Assembly (NCBI GenBank): GCA_905221605.1
Contig: CAJNDS010002379.1
Span: 348,001-412,000, forward strand
Source: Symbiodinium natans
Taxonomy: Eukaryota; Sar; Dinophyceae; Suessiales; Symbiodiniaceae
Direction: 5' to 3'
Length of the DNA stretch: 64,000 nt
A program made the translations under genes and the position numbers. A model generated the notes under the pieces. That model did not search any database. It was not told where the DNA came from and saw only the letters and a program-made list of their open reading frames with translations. Positions 34,919 to 45,631 of this stretch are shown here, one piece after another (position 1 is the first letter of the stretch; the number at the start of each line of letters is the position of its first letter).

Positions 34919-35317
34919 GCTTAGGTTTTTTGGGGCGCTGGGGTACCCTAACCCTAAACCCTAAACCCTAAACCCTAAACCCAAAACCCCAAACCCAAAC
35001 CCCAACCCTAAACCCTAAACCCTAAACCCTAAACCCTAAACCCTAAACCCTAAACCCTAACCCTAAAGGTTCTGGTTCTTGGGGGGTCAGGTTGGAGTTT
35101 AGGATCTGGACTTCCCGGGGCATAGGGAATGAACTCGGGCATTTGGTGGGGCCGGGACGCGGTGTGGGGCTTTACGGTTTGCAGGGAGGCTGTTGAGGGT
35201 CTAGGGCGAGCAGTTTCTCCCCAATCCCCCTACTAAAGGGTATCCGTGGTCGGAGTTTGGTGGCTTCGGGCTTAGGGTGAGGGTTTAGGGTTTGGGGTTT
35301 GGGGCTTAGGGTTTGGG

Positions 35318-36275
35318 GACCCAGAGACGTTGTGCACGAGCGGCAGCTTCAGCAGACTTCAGGAGACGCAATGGCCATACCGAGGCTATCGACCTACCTG
35401 GCGGTTCACGGTCCTTATCAAATTCTAACTGTACTTAGAACCCACTTACAAGCCCCTTCAGTGCCCCAATAGTTTATAAGTACAGCAGTTATACCTCCAA
35501 GTAGCTTGCGAGTCTTCTGTTATGTGATGGTTTGTAAGCCCTGGGATGTTTCCCCCTTCTACTAACAGTCCTTAATGGGGACTATAGTACCCCCCACTAC
35601 AATCCCTACGAAGGACTGTTTTTTCAGGGGGAACATCCCAATGTAAGCCCTACAAAAGGCCCTTAACCCTATAAGACCTAGGCTAAGCACACCCCCCGTT
35701 CTTCAGGCCCCCCCCCCCCCCCCCCCCCAGGTCGCCAGGCGCGCGACTTTTTCCGGGCTCCAAGAGCGAAAATCGAGGCTGCACATGTGCGAGCTTCCTG
35801 AAAATGGACTTCCTGGGCTAAGCCGCAGGGCAAAGGAGCTGCTGGCTTATTCAACCTACAACCCTAAACCCTAAACACCCAAACCCTAAACCCTCAAAGC
35901 CTAAAACCCTAAACCCTACGTAGCAACCCTGTGATCATCATGGACTTTACTTTTAAGAAGCTTTGTCGAAGGGACCCGAATCTAAGGTTTGAAGGACTTT
36001 TGGTGGAAGACATGTGGTGTTCTGGAGTCTCTGTAAGCGCTACACACTCGAACACCCAAACAAAGAACTCCTGGCGTCAGCGACGCAATAGCCCGCGTAG
36101 GGTTTAGGGTTTAAGGTTTGGGATTTAGGGCTCAGGGCTCAGGGTTTAGGGTTTAGCGTTTAGGGTTTAGGGCTTAGTCTTTGGGGTTTAGCGTTTAGGA
36201 AACTCCTCCATCATGAAATTCGAAGTCCCTGGAAGCCACACACATCCTTCGAGCCGCGAGAACCCAAAAATGCAA
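35318..36275 (+). CDS. Plus-strand gene fragment with element-derived introns
   Basis: Exons: about 35318-35403 (ETLCTSGSFSRLQETQWPYR, ending PTWR); 35502-35533 (SLRVFCYVMV); 35648-35710 (LQKALNPIRPRLSTPPVLQA); 35731-35865 after a 20-C tract and CAG (VARRATFSGLQERKSRLHMC ... LSRRAKELLAYST); 35924-36032 (VIIMDFTFKKLCRRDPNLRF then EGLLVEDMWCSGVS, donor GTAAGC); 36199-36269 (SSIMKFEVPGSHTHPSSREN, donor GTATAG). The first two introns are TIR elements and both joins keep the frame. Later joins are not all phase-checked. No protein family recognised. Confidence 0.55.
35397..35501. mobile_element. TIR element, TA-flanked family (copy 5)
   Basis: Ends CCTGGCGGTTCACGG and TATACCTCCAAG with TA on both sides. 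Splicing from GTTC (35404) to CAAG (35501) joins the flanking exons in phase and leaves the 9-nt scar CCTGGCGTA. Confidence 0.8.
35542..35642. mobile_element. TIR element 'TGGGATGTT', exact 8-bp duplication (copy 2)
   Basis: Inverted ends TGGGATGTTTCCCCC and GGGGGAACATCCCA, flanked by an exact GTAAGCCC on each side (35534-35541, 35643-35650). The duplicated GTAAG can serve as donor on the left and, as its AAG, acceptor on the right; splicing 35534-35647 keeps the frame. Confidence 0.85.
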
Positions 36276-36620
36276 TTCGTATAGGGTCTACTCCGTTCAG
36301 GGTCTAGGGTTTATAAGGAAACCCTGAAACTCCTAAACCCTAATTCCTTAAACCCTTCAACCCTCAAACCACGCCACGGCTCCATGGGCTAAGCACTTCA
36401 GGAGTTTAGGGGCTGAGGGCCCCTGCACCCTAAACCCTAAACCCTAAACCCTAAACCCTAAACCTAAACCCTAAACCCTAAACCCTAAACCCTAAACCCT
36501 AAACCCTAAACCCTAAACCCTAAACAAGCTTAGGGGACGTTCGCCCTCAGAAGACTCAGAACAGGGAGGCCTTTGTCTTCGATGCCTGTCCATGAAAGTA
36601 ACTGATGATAAAGAAAACAA

Positions 36621-36846
36621 TCATGGGTTTCCCTACTACCCCCCCCCCTCTATACTCTTTTTGAGTTTAGGGTTTAGGGTTTAGGGTTTAGGGTTTAGGG
36701 ACTAGGGTTCAGGGTTTAGGGCTACTACCCCCCCTAGGTTCCCCCCCTAATTAACGCTATTTAGGGATAATTAAGCTTAATTAAGGCTATTTAAGGGCGG
36801 AACCTAGGGGGCGTAGTATAGAGCGGGGTAGTAGGGAAGCCCATGA
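36621..36846. mobile_element. TIR element 'TCATGGGTTTCCCTACTACC'
   Basis: About 226 bp bounded by TCATGGGTTTCCCTACTACC and GGTAGTAGGGAAGCCCATGA. Inside are a telomere-type array (36665-36700) and a nested palindrome around TTAAGCTTAATTAAG. Non-coding. Confidence 0.8.
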
Positions 36847-37849
36847 AACAACAAAGAGACTAAGGTTTTGGGTTCAGGGGGTTTGCGGGGATTGGAGGTT
36901 TAGAGGGTTCATAGGGCTTCTAGGGTTTCTAGGGCTTGTAGGGTTTATCGGGTTGACAGGGTTTGGGGTGTAGGGTTTAGGGTAGGCTTTGGGCTAGGTT
37001 TACTGCTTTGAAAGTGAGCGTAGGAACGCAAAAGGACCTGAAGCTGTGTATGAACCCTAAGCCCTACATAAGCCCTAAAGTATAAACCCAACCTGTTTTC
37101 CTAGAAGAAGAGGGGAAAGGAGGCACCTCTGGCCATCCTTGGGAAGGAAGGCTTTAAGGGTTCTGGGCGCACAGGGGGCCTCAAAGAGGAATTTATGTTT
37201 AGGGTTTAGGGTTTAGGGTTTAGGGTTTAGGGTTTAGGGTTTAGGGTTTAGGGTTTTGGGTTTAGGGCTTAGGGCTCATGAGTTGAATGTGGAATGTTTG
37301 GGGCTTCGGGTTTGGGGTGGACCTCTCATGTCACCAAAACAGCTTCAGGGCTGAGTGCTCAAGGCTCTAAAGGGGGTTTAGGGTTTAGGGTTTAGGGTTT
37401 AGGGTTTAGGGTTTAGGGTTTAGGGGGTTTGTAGGGAAGCAAGTTGAGCTTTCTTTGGGTTCAGTCTGAGCGTCTAGGGCTTGCTTTTGGCTTTGTACAG
37501 GGTTGGGCTCCAACCAAGTCTCCCAGAACCTAGGACACTAAGGGAACTCAACACAATTAAGCCCTACACCCTCCCGCCTAAATGCCTTAAGCCCACTAAA
37601 AGCCTCAATCCAGGGGGCCTAAACCCTAAACCCTAAACCCTAAACCCTAAACCCTAAACCCTAAACCCTAAACCCTAAACCCTAAACCCTAAACCCCTAA
37701 ACCTTCAACCCTAAACCCTGAAACCCTAAACGTCAAAGGCGCCTTAGGCGCAGAGGCCTCAGAACAGGGAAAGGACCCATTTCGAGGCCTGTCGGAAGAA
37801 GAGGGGCTCTAGGTTCCTAGATTGCCCAGCAAGCCAAAAAAGAAAGCCT

Positions 37850-38195
37850 GTAGGGGACCCATAATCTTGTTCCCCTATAGATACTACCTTATCCTAAGTA
37901 GCCCGCAAATAGCCCCCAAAGAGCCACCAAGGTCCCTTTCAAGCCTTTATTTAGTCCCTTGATACCTTCACCCCAAGGCACTGAGGACTCTTATCTTTGG
38001 GGAGCCAAAGACTACGCTGAACAAGGCTTTTGGGCGATTTTGAGCTTTGGCAACCCTGAACCCTACACCCTAATCCCAAAACCCTAAACCCAAGAAAGAT
38101 GTTTGGCTTAGAAAAAAGCCCCGCAGGTAGTCTTCAGGAGGGTTACGTGCGTGCGGAAGATAGAATTCAGGTTTCCTTACACACGCGAGCCAGCT
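37850..38195 (+). CDS. Two plus-strand exon-like islands after a TIR repeat
   Basis: 37850-37970 is a copy of the 'AGTCCCTCCTTA' repeat family (see 62.8 kb). Directly after CACCCCAAG the plus strand reads TEDSYLWGAKDYAEQGFWAI then LSFGN (37979-38055). 38095-38193 reads MFGLEKSPAGSLQEGYVRAE then DRIQVSLHTRAS and stop. Unknown family. Confidence 0.4.
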
Positions 38196-38346
38196 AGCTA
38201 CCCGTGAATCGTCAAGCAATCCTCAAACCCCCACTTCCCAAACCCTAAACTTTCAACCCCAAACCTTCAACCCTGGCCCTAAACTCTAAATCCTAAACCC
38301 TACATAGGGCCTAAACCCTACTTCACCGCCCCAGACCACCGAAAGG

Positions 38347-38427
38347 ACGCTAAACCCCCTAAACCCCCTAAACCCCCTAAACCCCCTAAACCCCCTAAAC
38401 CCCCTAAACCCCCTAAACCCCCTAAAC
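38347..38427 (+). repeat. CCCCCTAAA nonamer array
   Basis: Nine tandem CCCCCTAAA units, the telomere heptamer with two extra C. Flanked by ordinary CCCTAAA units. Confidence 0.95.
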
Positions 38428-38464
38428 CCTAAACCCTAAACCCTGAACCCTGAACCCTGAACCC

Positions 38465-38535
38465 CGTAGCCAGCGCCTGCTTCGGGTCGCCCTCTGGCGC
38501 CGTGCCAGGCCTGGGATCCCCAGACCCTTGGGAGG
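38465..38535 (-). CDS. Putative exon (Gly/Pro-rich)
   Basis: Minus strand reads FGSSQGSGDPRPGTAPEGDP then KQALAT. It lies downstream of the MsrB stop, so it would be another gene. The palindrome GGATCCCCAGACCCTTGGGAGGATCC here has a related copy at 38680-38705. Confidence 0.35.
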
Positions 38536-38872
38536 ATCCGAAAAGTAGAAACCCCCCAAACCCTAAACCCTAAACCCTAAACCCTAACCCCCGAACCCGA
38601 AACCCTATATACCTTAAACCCTAAGCCGTAAACCCTCAACACAAAACCAAAAACCCTAAACCATAGAGGGATCTATTTGGGATCCTCCCGGGGGTCTGGG
38701 ATTTGGAGCGGGCTGAAGCGACTTGAGGGGGTTTAGAGGTCTAAGCTTTAGCCCAAAACCCAAAACCCTACGATTTCTAAGCCCTAAACCCTAAACCCAT
38801 AAACCCTATAAATGAACCCTAACCTTGTGAAAAACTATAAGCCCTTTAAACCCTGTAAACCCCCCAAAAACC

Positions 38873-41800
38873 CTACAACCCGGCGAGTGGCACAAACTTC
38901 AGGGCGGCGGCGTTGATGCAGTATCGCTTGCCTGGCCGAGGACCCTAAACCCTAAACCCTAAACCCTCAACCCTAAACCCTAAACCCTAAACCCTCAACC
39001 CTGAACCCTAAACCCTAAACCCTAAACCCTACGGGTTTAGTAGAGTGGCGGAGGCCAGGCTTAGGGCTTCGTATTCGTGAAGGTTGCAGGAAAGTGACAA
39101 GGACTGCAAGGCTCAGAGAGCTAGTAGATGGTCAAGGAGGTCGATGTGGGGGTGTTGATTTTTAACCCTAAACCCTAAACCCTAAACCCTAAACCCTAAA
39201 CCCTAAACCCTAAACCCTAAACCCTAAACCCTAAACCCTAAAGAAGTGGATGTGAGGAAGGGCAACTCCAGACCTGCAACTTTGTGCAACCCCCATACTT
39301 GTAGCTCGCAGCCCTATTTGCCCTGAACCCTTCTGCCGCCCAGAAACCGCAGACCTTTAGGGTTTAGGGTTTAGGGTTTAGGGTTTAGGGTTTAGGGTTT
39401 AGGGTTTAGGGTTTAGGGTTTAGGGTTTAGGGTTTACCCAGAATACGGGTGTAGGGTTAAACGTTATACCACTATGTGCTTAGGAACCCCCAAGAAAGGA
39501 AAACAAAAAGAAAACAGAATCCCTACATCACCCTTAGAAGGAAGAACACTCTTCATGTTTTGCGGGGTTCTTAAACAATTGGTAGCATAAGGTTTACGGT
39601 ACCACTCAATTGTCAGGACCGGGAAAAGCCTGTCGGTGGCGGGCCGTCGTTGAAGACGTGGCCAAGGTGTGTGCCAGAGGCACGATCCAGGACCTGCCAA
39701 GGAGGAACAGGAAACCCACGGTTTCGGGTTTAGGGTTTAGGGTTTAGGGTTTAGGGTTTAGGGTTTAGGGTTTAGGGTTTAGGGTTTAGAGATCGCCTAA
39801 GCCCTGCCTCAAATTTAGGGTTTCGCGGGATTAGGAACTGGAATTTCAGGCTTCGGAAGGCCCCGAAATCAGACCTACCACCTCAGGGGTGACAGTCCTT
39901 ACTGCGAGAACGTGACACCCTAAACCCTAAACCCTAAACCCTAAACCCTAAACCCTAAACCCTAAACCCTAAACCCTACGGGTTTAGCAGAGTGGCAACA
40001 GCTAGAGCCCTAAAGACCCTGAAGCTCTAAACTCCATCAACCCCGAGATAAAGTCCCGAAACCCCCCCCCCCCCCCCAAAAAAAAAAAAAAAAATCACCA
40101 ACATCCCAAACAAAAAGCACCAAAAAAAAAACCTATAAACCTTTAAAGGGCCCAAAAACCCTAAACCCTAAACCCTCAACCCCCACATCCCAAGCAAAAA
40201 GCCCCCAAAACCCTCTAAACCCCTAAAGGCCCCTAAACCCTAAACCCTGAACCCCTATAGGCCTCTGTTCTCCAGAACATCTTCGGCAAGGTCTGGCCAG
40301 GGGGAGTGAGTTTAAGGTTCAGCGTGTAGGGTTTAGGGTTTAGGGGTTTAGGGTTTAGGGGTTTAGGGTTTAGGGGTTTAGGGGTTAGGGTTTAGGGGTG
40401 TAGGTTTATGGTGGAGGGTTGAGGCTTGTGGCCAAAGCTGTTTTTTGAGGATTGGGGTGACGTAGTAAGTAGACAGAGTACCCGAGTTCCGACTTAAAAA
40501 CTCTACTGCATAACTACTGCAGATGAGTCCGGGGCGTGCGTGAGCATCCACCATGTAGTGTGTAAAAAGGGTTCGCTTCAGGCCGCTAAATGAAAGCCCA
40601 ACAACGCCGAAGCTTGAACGTTACGATGGAAACGAGCGCCAAGACTCAACAATTCTCAAAATAACCTCACACCAGGACGGGCTATTCGACCCTACAACCC
40701 CTTAACAAGGCCCTTTATAAGGCTGAATGTAGGGATTCTAAGGCCAAATAGACCATCCTGGTAGAATCTCTTCTGGTAAACTCATGGTCAACGGTCCTGC
40801 TTGTGAGGGTGGCACGAACAAACAAAACGACTACCAGGCCTACGGGATCAAAGGGTTTAGGGTTTAGGGTTTAGGGTTTAGGGTTTAGGGTTTAGGGTTT
40901 AGGGCTAGGCCTGAACTGTTCAGAGCCGGGGTGTGCCACTTGGGTTGAAGAGGCCGATGAGTATAGCATGCTGTGGGAGACATGGTAATGTATAGGCTCC
41001 AGGGTTTAGGGTTTAGGGTTTAGGGTTTAGGGTTTCGGGTTGCTCCGTCTGGTTTGCGGTAGCAAGGGCTCCTTCTTTGGAAATCGTCTAGACCGGCTGA
41101 AAGCATTAACCCATGACATAACCCAAGGTGGTGTCCGCGGGCCCCAGGAACCTAGGAGAAACAAAGGGCACGCTTTTCGGCTTTATTTGGTTTGTACAAG
41201 GGATCCTAGGCTTAAACCCTAAACCCTAAGCCCTATAAGACTATAAGCCTATAACCCTAGAACTCTAGACCCCAAGAACCCTAGAACCCTAAAACCCTAG
41301 AACCCTAAACCTTGGAACCCTAAACCCTAGAACCCAAAAAGGGAATCGAGGGTACTCCTGGGACCCTAAACCCCAAACCCCAAACCCCAAACCCGGAACA
41401 CTAAACCCTAAACCCTAAACCCTAAACCCTAAACCCCAAACCCCAAACCCTAAACCCTAAACCCTAAAAGCTAAGCTTAAATTTCGGACGTGCGAGGCGC
41501 ATCCATGTCACCTGGGTCGGTGCGCTCCTCGACGTTCCTGGGCTGACTCTGCGTCTGGTTTGGGGTTTAGGGTTTAGGGTTTAGGGTTTAGGGTTTAGGG
41601 TTTAGGGTTTAGGGTTTAGGGTTTAGGGTTTGGGGTTTAGGGCTCAGGGTTTGGGGTTTGGGGTTTAGGGTTTAGGGTAAGACATAGGCCCCAAGTGCCG
41701 TAAATCAGGCGTGTTCAGGGCTTTAAAGCCCAGCGACTTTGGTTCTCACACCCGGAAATTCCCCAAGAACCAACCAAGAATAGCCCAACCTGTAAACCCA

Positions 41801-43525
41801 AAACCCGAAGCCTTGAACCCCAGTGAACTAAACCGTTAGGGATTAGGGTTTAGGTAGGGTCTAGGGTTTAGGGCTTTTAGGGGGTTTACAACAGGGTTTA
41901 GGGTTGATGGTCCGAACGTGAGAGACTCAAAGGGAAGGGGATTGCTTGCAGGGCGGAACAACAAACGCTTGGGGCTCCAACTGCATACCCCTTCCAAACC
42001 CAAGAAACCCCGAAGCCCTTAACCCCAAACCGAAATCCTTGAATGCCACCCGAGCCAAACCCTGAGCCCGGAAATCGCCTCGAACCCTACGACTTGAAAA
42101 CCGCAACAAAACGATTTTTTCGAACCTAAACCCTAAACCCTAGAAAGCCTAGAAAGCCTAGAAACCCTGGAAACCCTGGAAACCCTGGAAACCCTGGATA
42201 GTAGAAACCCTAGAAACCCTGGAAGCCCTGAACCTAAACCCTAAACCCTAAACCTACAAGGCCTATTCTCGTGAATCAAACCGAGTGTCTCTGAGACCCT
42301 AACCCCTAAACCCTGAACCCTGAAGCCTAAACCCTAAACAAAAAAACCCAAACCCAAAACTCTAAACCCTAAACCCTAAACCCTAAACCCTAAACCCTAA
42401 ACCCTAAACCCTAAACCCTAACCGAGGGACTCTGAGCTGACGGGGGCCCAGAAGCTTGGCCAGCCGGTGCCACCTCTGGCTTTTGGGGTTCAGGGTTTAG
42501 GGTTTAGGGCTAGGGTTTAGGGTTCAGGGTGGAAGGCTAGGGTTTAGGGTTTAGGGTTTAGGGTTTAGGGTTTAGGGTTTAGGGTTTAGGGTTTAGGGTT
42601 TAGGGTTTAGGGTTTAGGGTTTAGGGTTTAGGGTTTAGGGTTTAGGGATAAGCGCTTAGGGCTTAGGGTTTAGGGTTTAGGGTTCAGGGCTTTTGGGGGT
42701 TTTCTGGTGCCACCTCTGGCCTTTGGGGTTTAGGGTCTTTGGGGGTTTAGGGGGTTTAGGGTTTAGGGTTTAGGGTTTAGGGTGTTTAGGGTTTAGGGTT
42801 TAGGGTTTAGGGCTTTTGGGTGTTTAGGGTTTAGGGAGTTAGGCGGTTCAGGGTTTAGGGTTCTGGGTTTAGGGATTGGGGTTCGGGGTTTAGGGTTTTG
42901 GGTTCGGGGTTTAGGGATTGGGGTTTGGGGTTTAGGGTGTGGGGTGTGGGGTTTAGGGTTTAGGGAATGGGGTTTAAGGTTTAGGTAGGGCTTGGGGTTC
43001 AGGGTTTAGGGGTTTATATAGGGGTTTGGGGATTGGGGATTTGAAGTGGTTTAGGGGTTTAGGGTTTGGGGAGCTTTAGGGGGTTTAGGGTTCAGGGTTT
43101 GGGATTTTAGGGGTTTAGATATAGGTTTTTTTGTTGGGTTTTAGGGTTTAGATATTTCTGTGTAGCCGGTTTAGGGATTTCAAGGTCTAGGATTTAGGGT
43201 TTCGGGTTTGAGGTCTAAGGTTTATTAGGTTCAGGGTTCAGGGCTTAGGGGCTTAGGGTGTTTAGGGCTTTGTGTTTTGTGTTTGTAGGTCTCTGGGGTG
43301 TTAGGGTTAGGGCTTAAGGCTTTAGAAGCTGTAGGGCGTTTAAGGCTTTGAGGGCGTCGGGGGCTTTAGAGGTTTCAAGGCTTCAGGGCTTTTAGGGCCT
43401 TGGGGCTTTAGGGGCTACTTTAGGGCTTTCGGGCGTTAGGGGTTTTTAGGGTTTACGGTCTAGGGCTTAAGGGGTATATTGGGTTTGGGGGGTTTAGGGG
43501 TTTAGAGGGGTTAGGGGGGTTTTTG

Positions 43526-43597
<72 letters not shown>

Positions 43598-45504
43598 GGC
43601 GGGAGGGGGGGCGGGTGCGGGGGCGGAGCCCTGAACCAGGGTTTGGGGTTTCCAAAATTAGGGTATCTTATTGGGGTCATTCTTATAATGAAACCCTACT
43701 ATTTGGGGGGTCTTGATTTGGGGTCCCTTATTTTCTTTTCGTAAACCCCATATTCCCTAATAGCCCTGAACCCCCACCCCCCAAAACGTCAACCCCTGAC
43801 CTGAAACTTAAAACCTCAGAACCTGAACAGTTTGCAAGCCCGTTTTTTAGGGTTATAAGGAGGGATGTTTACCTTTTCTCGTCCCCCGTATACCGAAGTA
43901 GCCCCTAATTAGATACCCCTTAAGATCCCCTAGAAAAGTCCCTCCTTAACTCCTTTGACCAGAACGCATCAAAAACTCAGAAAGCCCTGAACCCTAAACC
44001 CGAAACCATGAAGAAGGAGAACCAAGGGCCCGCAAAAATGAGCCAGTGAGGGTTCAGGGTTTAGGGTTTAGGGTTCAGGGTTCCCCTCTGCCCTATACAC
44101 ACCCTAAACCCTAAACCCTAAACCCTAAACCCTAAACCCTAAACCCTAAACCCTAAACCCTAAACCCTAAACCCTAAACCCTAAACCCTAGACCGAATCC
44201 AGAGCGAGGTGCTGTTGTACTTCGCCTTAGAGGAGAACAGGGGGAGGCCGCTGATCGGCGAAACGTAGGTACCCTCCTCCTTGTTGTCCCAGCCCTGCAG
44301 TGGATCGCCAGGCTTCTCAGGTTTACCTTTAAGACAGGGTTTAGGGTTTAGGGTTTAAGGTTTATAGGGTTTAGGGTCTAGGGTTTAGGGTTTAGCGTTT
44401 AGGGGAGGCCCGAAACCATTCTTGTTGTAGTAAACCTAGGAAAAGCCCAGTAACCGGAGGCATGAGCCTACTCGCATGCTGCGCCCTAAACCCTGTAATG
44501 CCCTAGTTGTGGTGGGACTCGGGAGTGCTTCGCGAGCTCGAATTCGCTTAGGCTTCTACCCCCAAAAACCCTAAACCCAAATTCCAAACCCTGGACACTA
44601 ATCTCTAAACCCTAAACACCACACCCAAAACCCAAAACCTGAAACCCTAAACCCCTAAACCCCAAAGCCTCCCTCAAGAACCCTATGACTCTCGCAGCCG
44701 TGCCACGTAGCCGTTGGTGGTCTTGCCAGTGAAGGCTGGCTCAGTCGCTGCCTGACAACCAGCGCAAGAAGCACCCAACCGCAAATTCTAAAACACTCAA
44801 CCCTAAACCCTAAACCCTAAATCCTAAACCCTAAACCCTAGACCCTGAACCCTGAACCCTATACCTAAACTCTAGACCCTCCCTAAACCGCCACACCAAC
44901 CCTCAACCCCCGACCCTGAGCGGAAAGCCGCAAAGTCCTAAACGCTACCAAGACCGTCCTTAAACCCCCTTACCCATGAAGCTGCTCACCTTGGAGCCCT
45001 AACCCCAGCCCCAAACCGTAAACCCTACACCCCAAAACCTACACCGAAACCTCAGGCTCCAAACCCTTAACCCTCATCCCGAAATCCGAAACCCGAAAAC
45101 CCTACGTGCCGGTCACCGGACTGGCCTCCAGCAGAACCCGTTTCTCGAAGGGACCTGAAAATACGAGGAGGGGCGGTTTAGGGTTTAGGGTTTAGGGTTT
45201 AGGTTTTAGGGTTTAGGGTTTAGGGCTTAGGGTTTAGGGCTTAGGGACTTAGGGAGAAAGGGTTTACAACGCCAAGAGGAGGTTGAAGCTTCTTTTTTTT
45301 CTCGATGTCTTTTGGGGTTTTAGGGCAAGCAAACTCCAGAAGTCTAAGCTTGTTTGCGTAGAGACCCTAAACCCTAAACTAAAACCCTAAACCCTAAACC
45401 CTAAACCGGAAACCCTAAACCCTAAACCCAAAGGACCCTGGGTGGACTTCTCAAGTCAAGCATCTCAGCGGCTTGGCTGCTTCTGCCACGGCGGCGTCGC
45501 TCAT
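38873..45504 (-). CDS. MSRB: Methionine-R-sulfoxide reductase B, nine exons
   Basis: MsrB reduces methionine-R-sulfoxide in oxidised proteins. Exons: 45504-45465, 45154-45117, 44751-44707, 44315-44213, 42473-42423, 41537-41512, 40292-40263, 39693-39630, 38931-38873; 456 nt, 151 residues, stop TAG. All phases join. Family landmarks in order: ATEPAFTGK, GWDNKEEGTYV, GLPLFSSKAKYNSGTGWPSF, WRTEVLDRASGTHLGHVFND, GPPPTGKRYCINAAALKF. The RYCIN Cys is the catalytic one. The four zinc-binding Cys of many MsrB are absent (TYVSPISG, VLDRASG), as in a known zinc-free subgroup. Donors are GA, GT, GT, GC, GT, GT, GC, GC; all acceptors AG. ATG at 45504 begins MSDAAVAEAAKPL; no organelle targeting peptide is obvious. 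Introns (up to 1.7 kb) hold telomere-type arrays, one TIR element (39467-39586) and a 67-G tract. Exon 6 is the least certain, chosen because it restores phase and spacing. Confidence 0.88.
39467..39586. mobile_element. TIR element 'TACTATTTGCTTAAGAACCCC' (copy 1)
   Basis: Ends TACCACTATGTGCTTAGGAAC and TTCTTAAACAATTGGTAG. Related to 56677-56784, with matching 'ccct(t)acatcaccctta'-type centres. Sits in the last intron of the MsrB gene, 44 bp from an exon. Confidence 0.7.
41040..42015 (+). other. Opposite-strand open islands inside MsrB introns
   Basis: 41040-41222 (60 codons, LRLVCGSKGSFFGNRLDRLK...), 41692-41850 (PKCRKSGVFRALKPSDFGSH...) and 41947-42015 (AEQQTLGAPTAYPFQTQETP) are open on the plus strand although they lie within introns of the minus-strand MsrB gene. 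They may be nested genes or, more likely, show how often chance frames look coding in this window. Confidence 0.3.
42473..44212. repeat. Largest MsrB intron: telomere-type arrays and poly-G
   Basis: Intron 4 (1.7 kb) holds a 109-bp TTTAGGG array (42538-42646), about 900 bp of degenerate TTTAGGG, an uninterrupted run of 67 G (43530-43596), repeat-family copies at 43640-43750 and 43858-43960, and a CCCTAAA array (44103-44190). Confidence 0.85.
43530..43596 (+). repeat. 67-nt poly-G tract
   Basis: Uninterrupted run of G. Long poly-G/poly-C runs also occur at 49007-49064 (58 C), 6824-6846, 9029-9046, 22088-22104, 24370-24386, 34099-34113, 35708-35728 and 48103-48120. Exact lengths may be affected by sequencing. 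Confidence 0.85.
44460..44560 (-). other. Open island inside MsrB intron 3-2 region
   Basis: 44551-44500 reads EFELAKHSRVPPQLGHYR on the minus strand after CCTAAG, but the MsrB exons on either side join in phase without it. It is therefore probably intronic. Confidence 0.3.
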
Positions 45505-45631
45505 CTCCTGGCAAGCGCCTACTTCGGGTTTCGACTTAGGGGGGCATAAGGGTTCCATTTCCCTAATAAACCCTAAACCCTAAACCCTAAACCCTAAACC
45601 CTAAACCCTAAACCCTAAACCCTTCATAAAA

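Noticed and set aside
40263-40292. Alternative frame DLAEDVLENR for MsrB exon 7
   Set aside because: It follows exon 5 in phase if exon 6 is skipped, but then exon 8 is out of phase. The TLPKMFWRTE frame joins RTE to VLDRASGTHLG with canonical GC-AG borders and fits the MsrB pattern RTEV.
41040-41850. Plus-strand frames as independent genes
   Set aside because: They lie within introns of the well-supported minus-strand MsrB gene; kept only as a low-confidence note because nested genes cannot be excluded.
43453-43744. Poly-Pro and poly-Gly open frames
   Set aside because: Translation of the 67-G tract on each strand.
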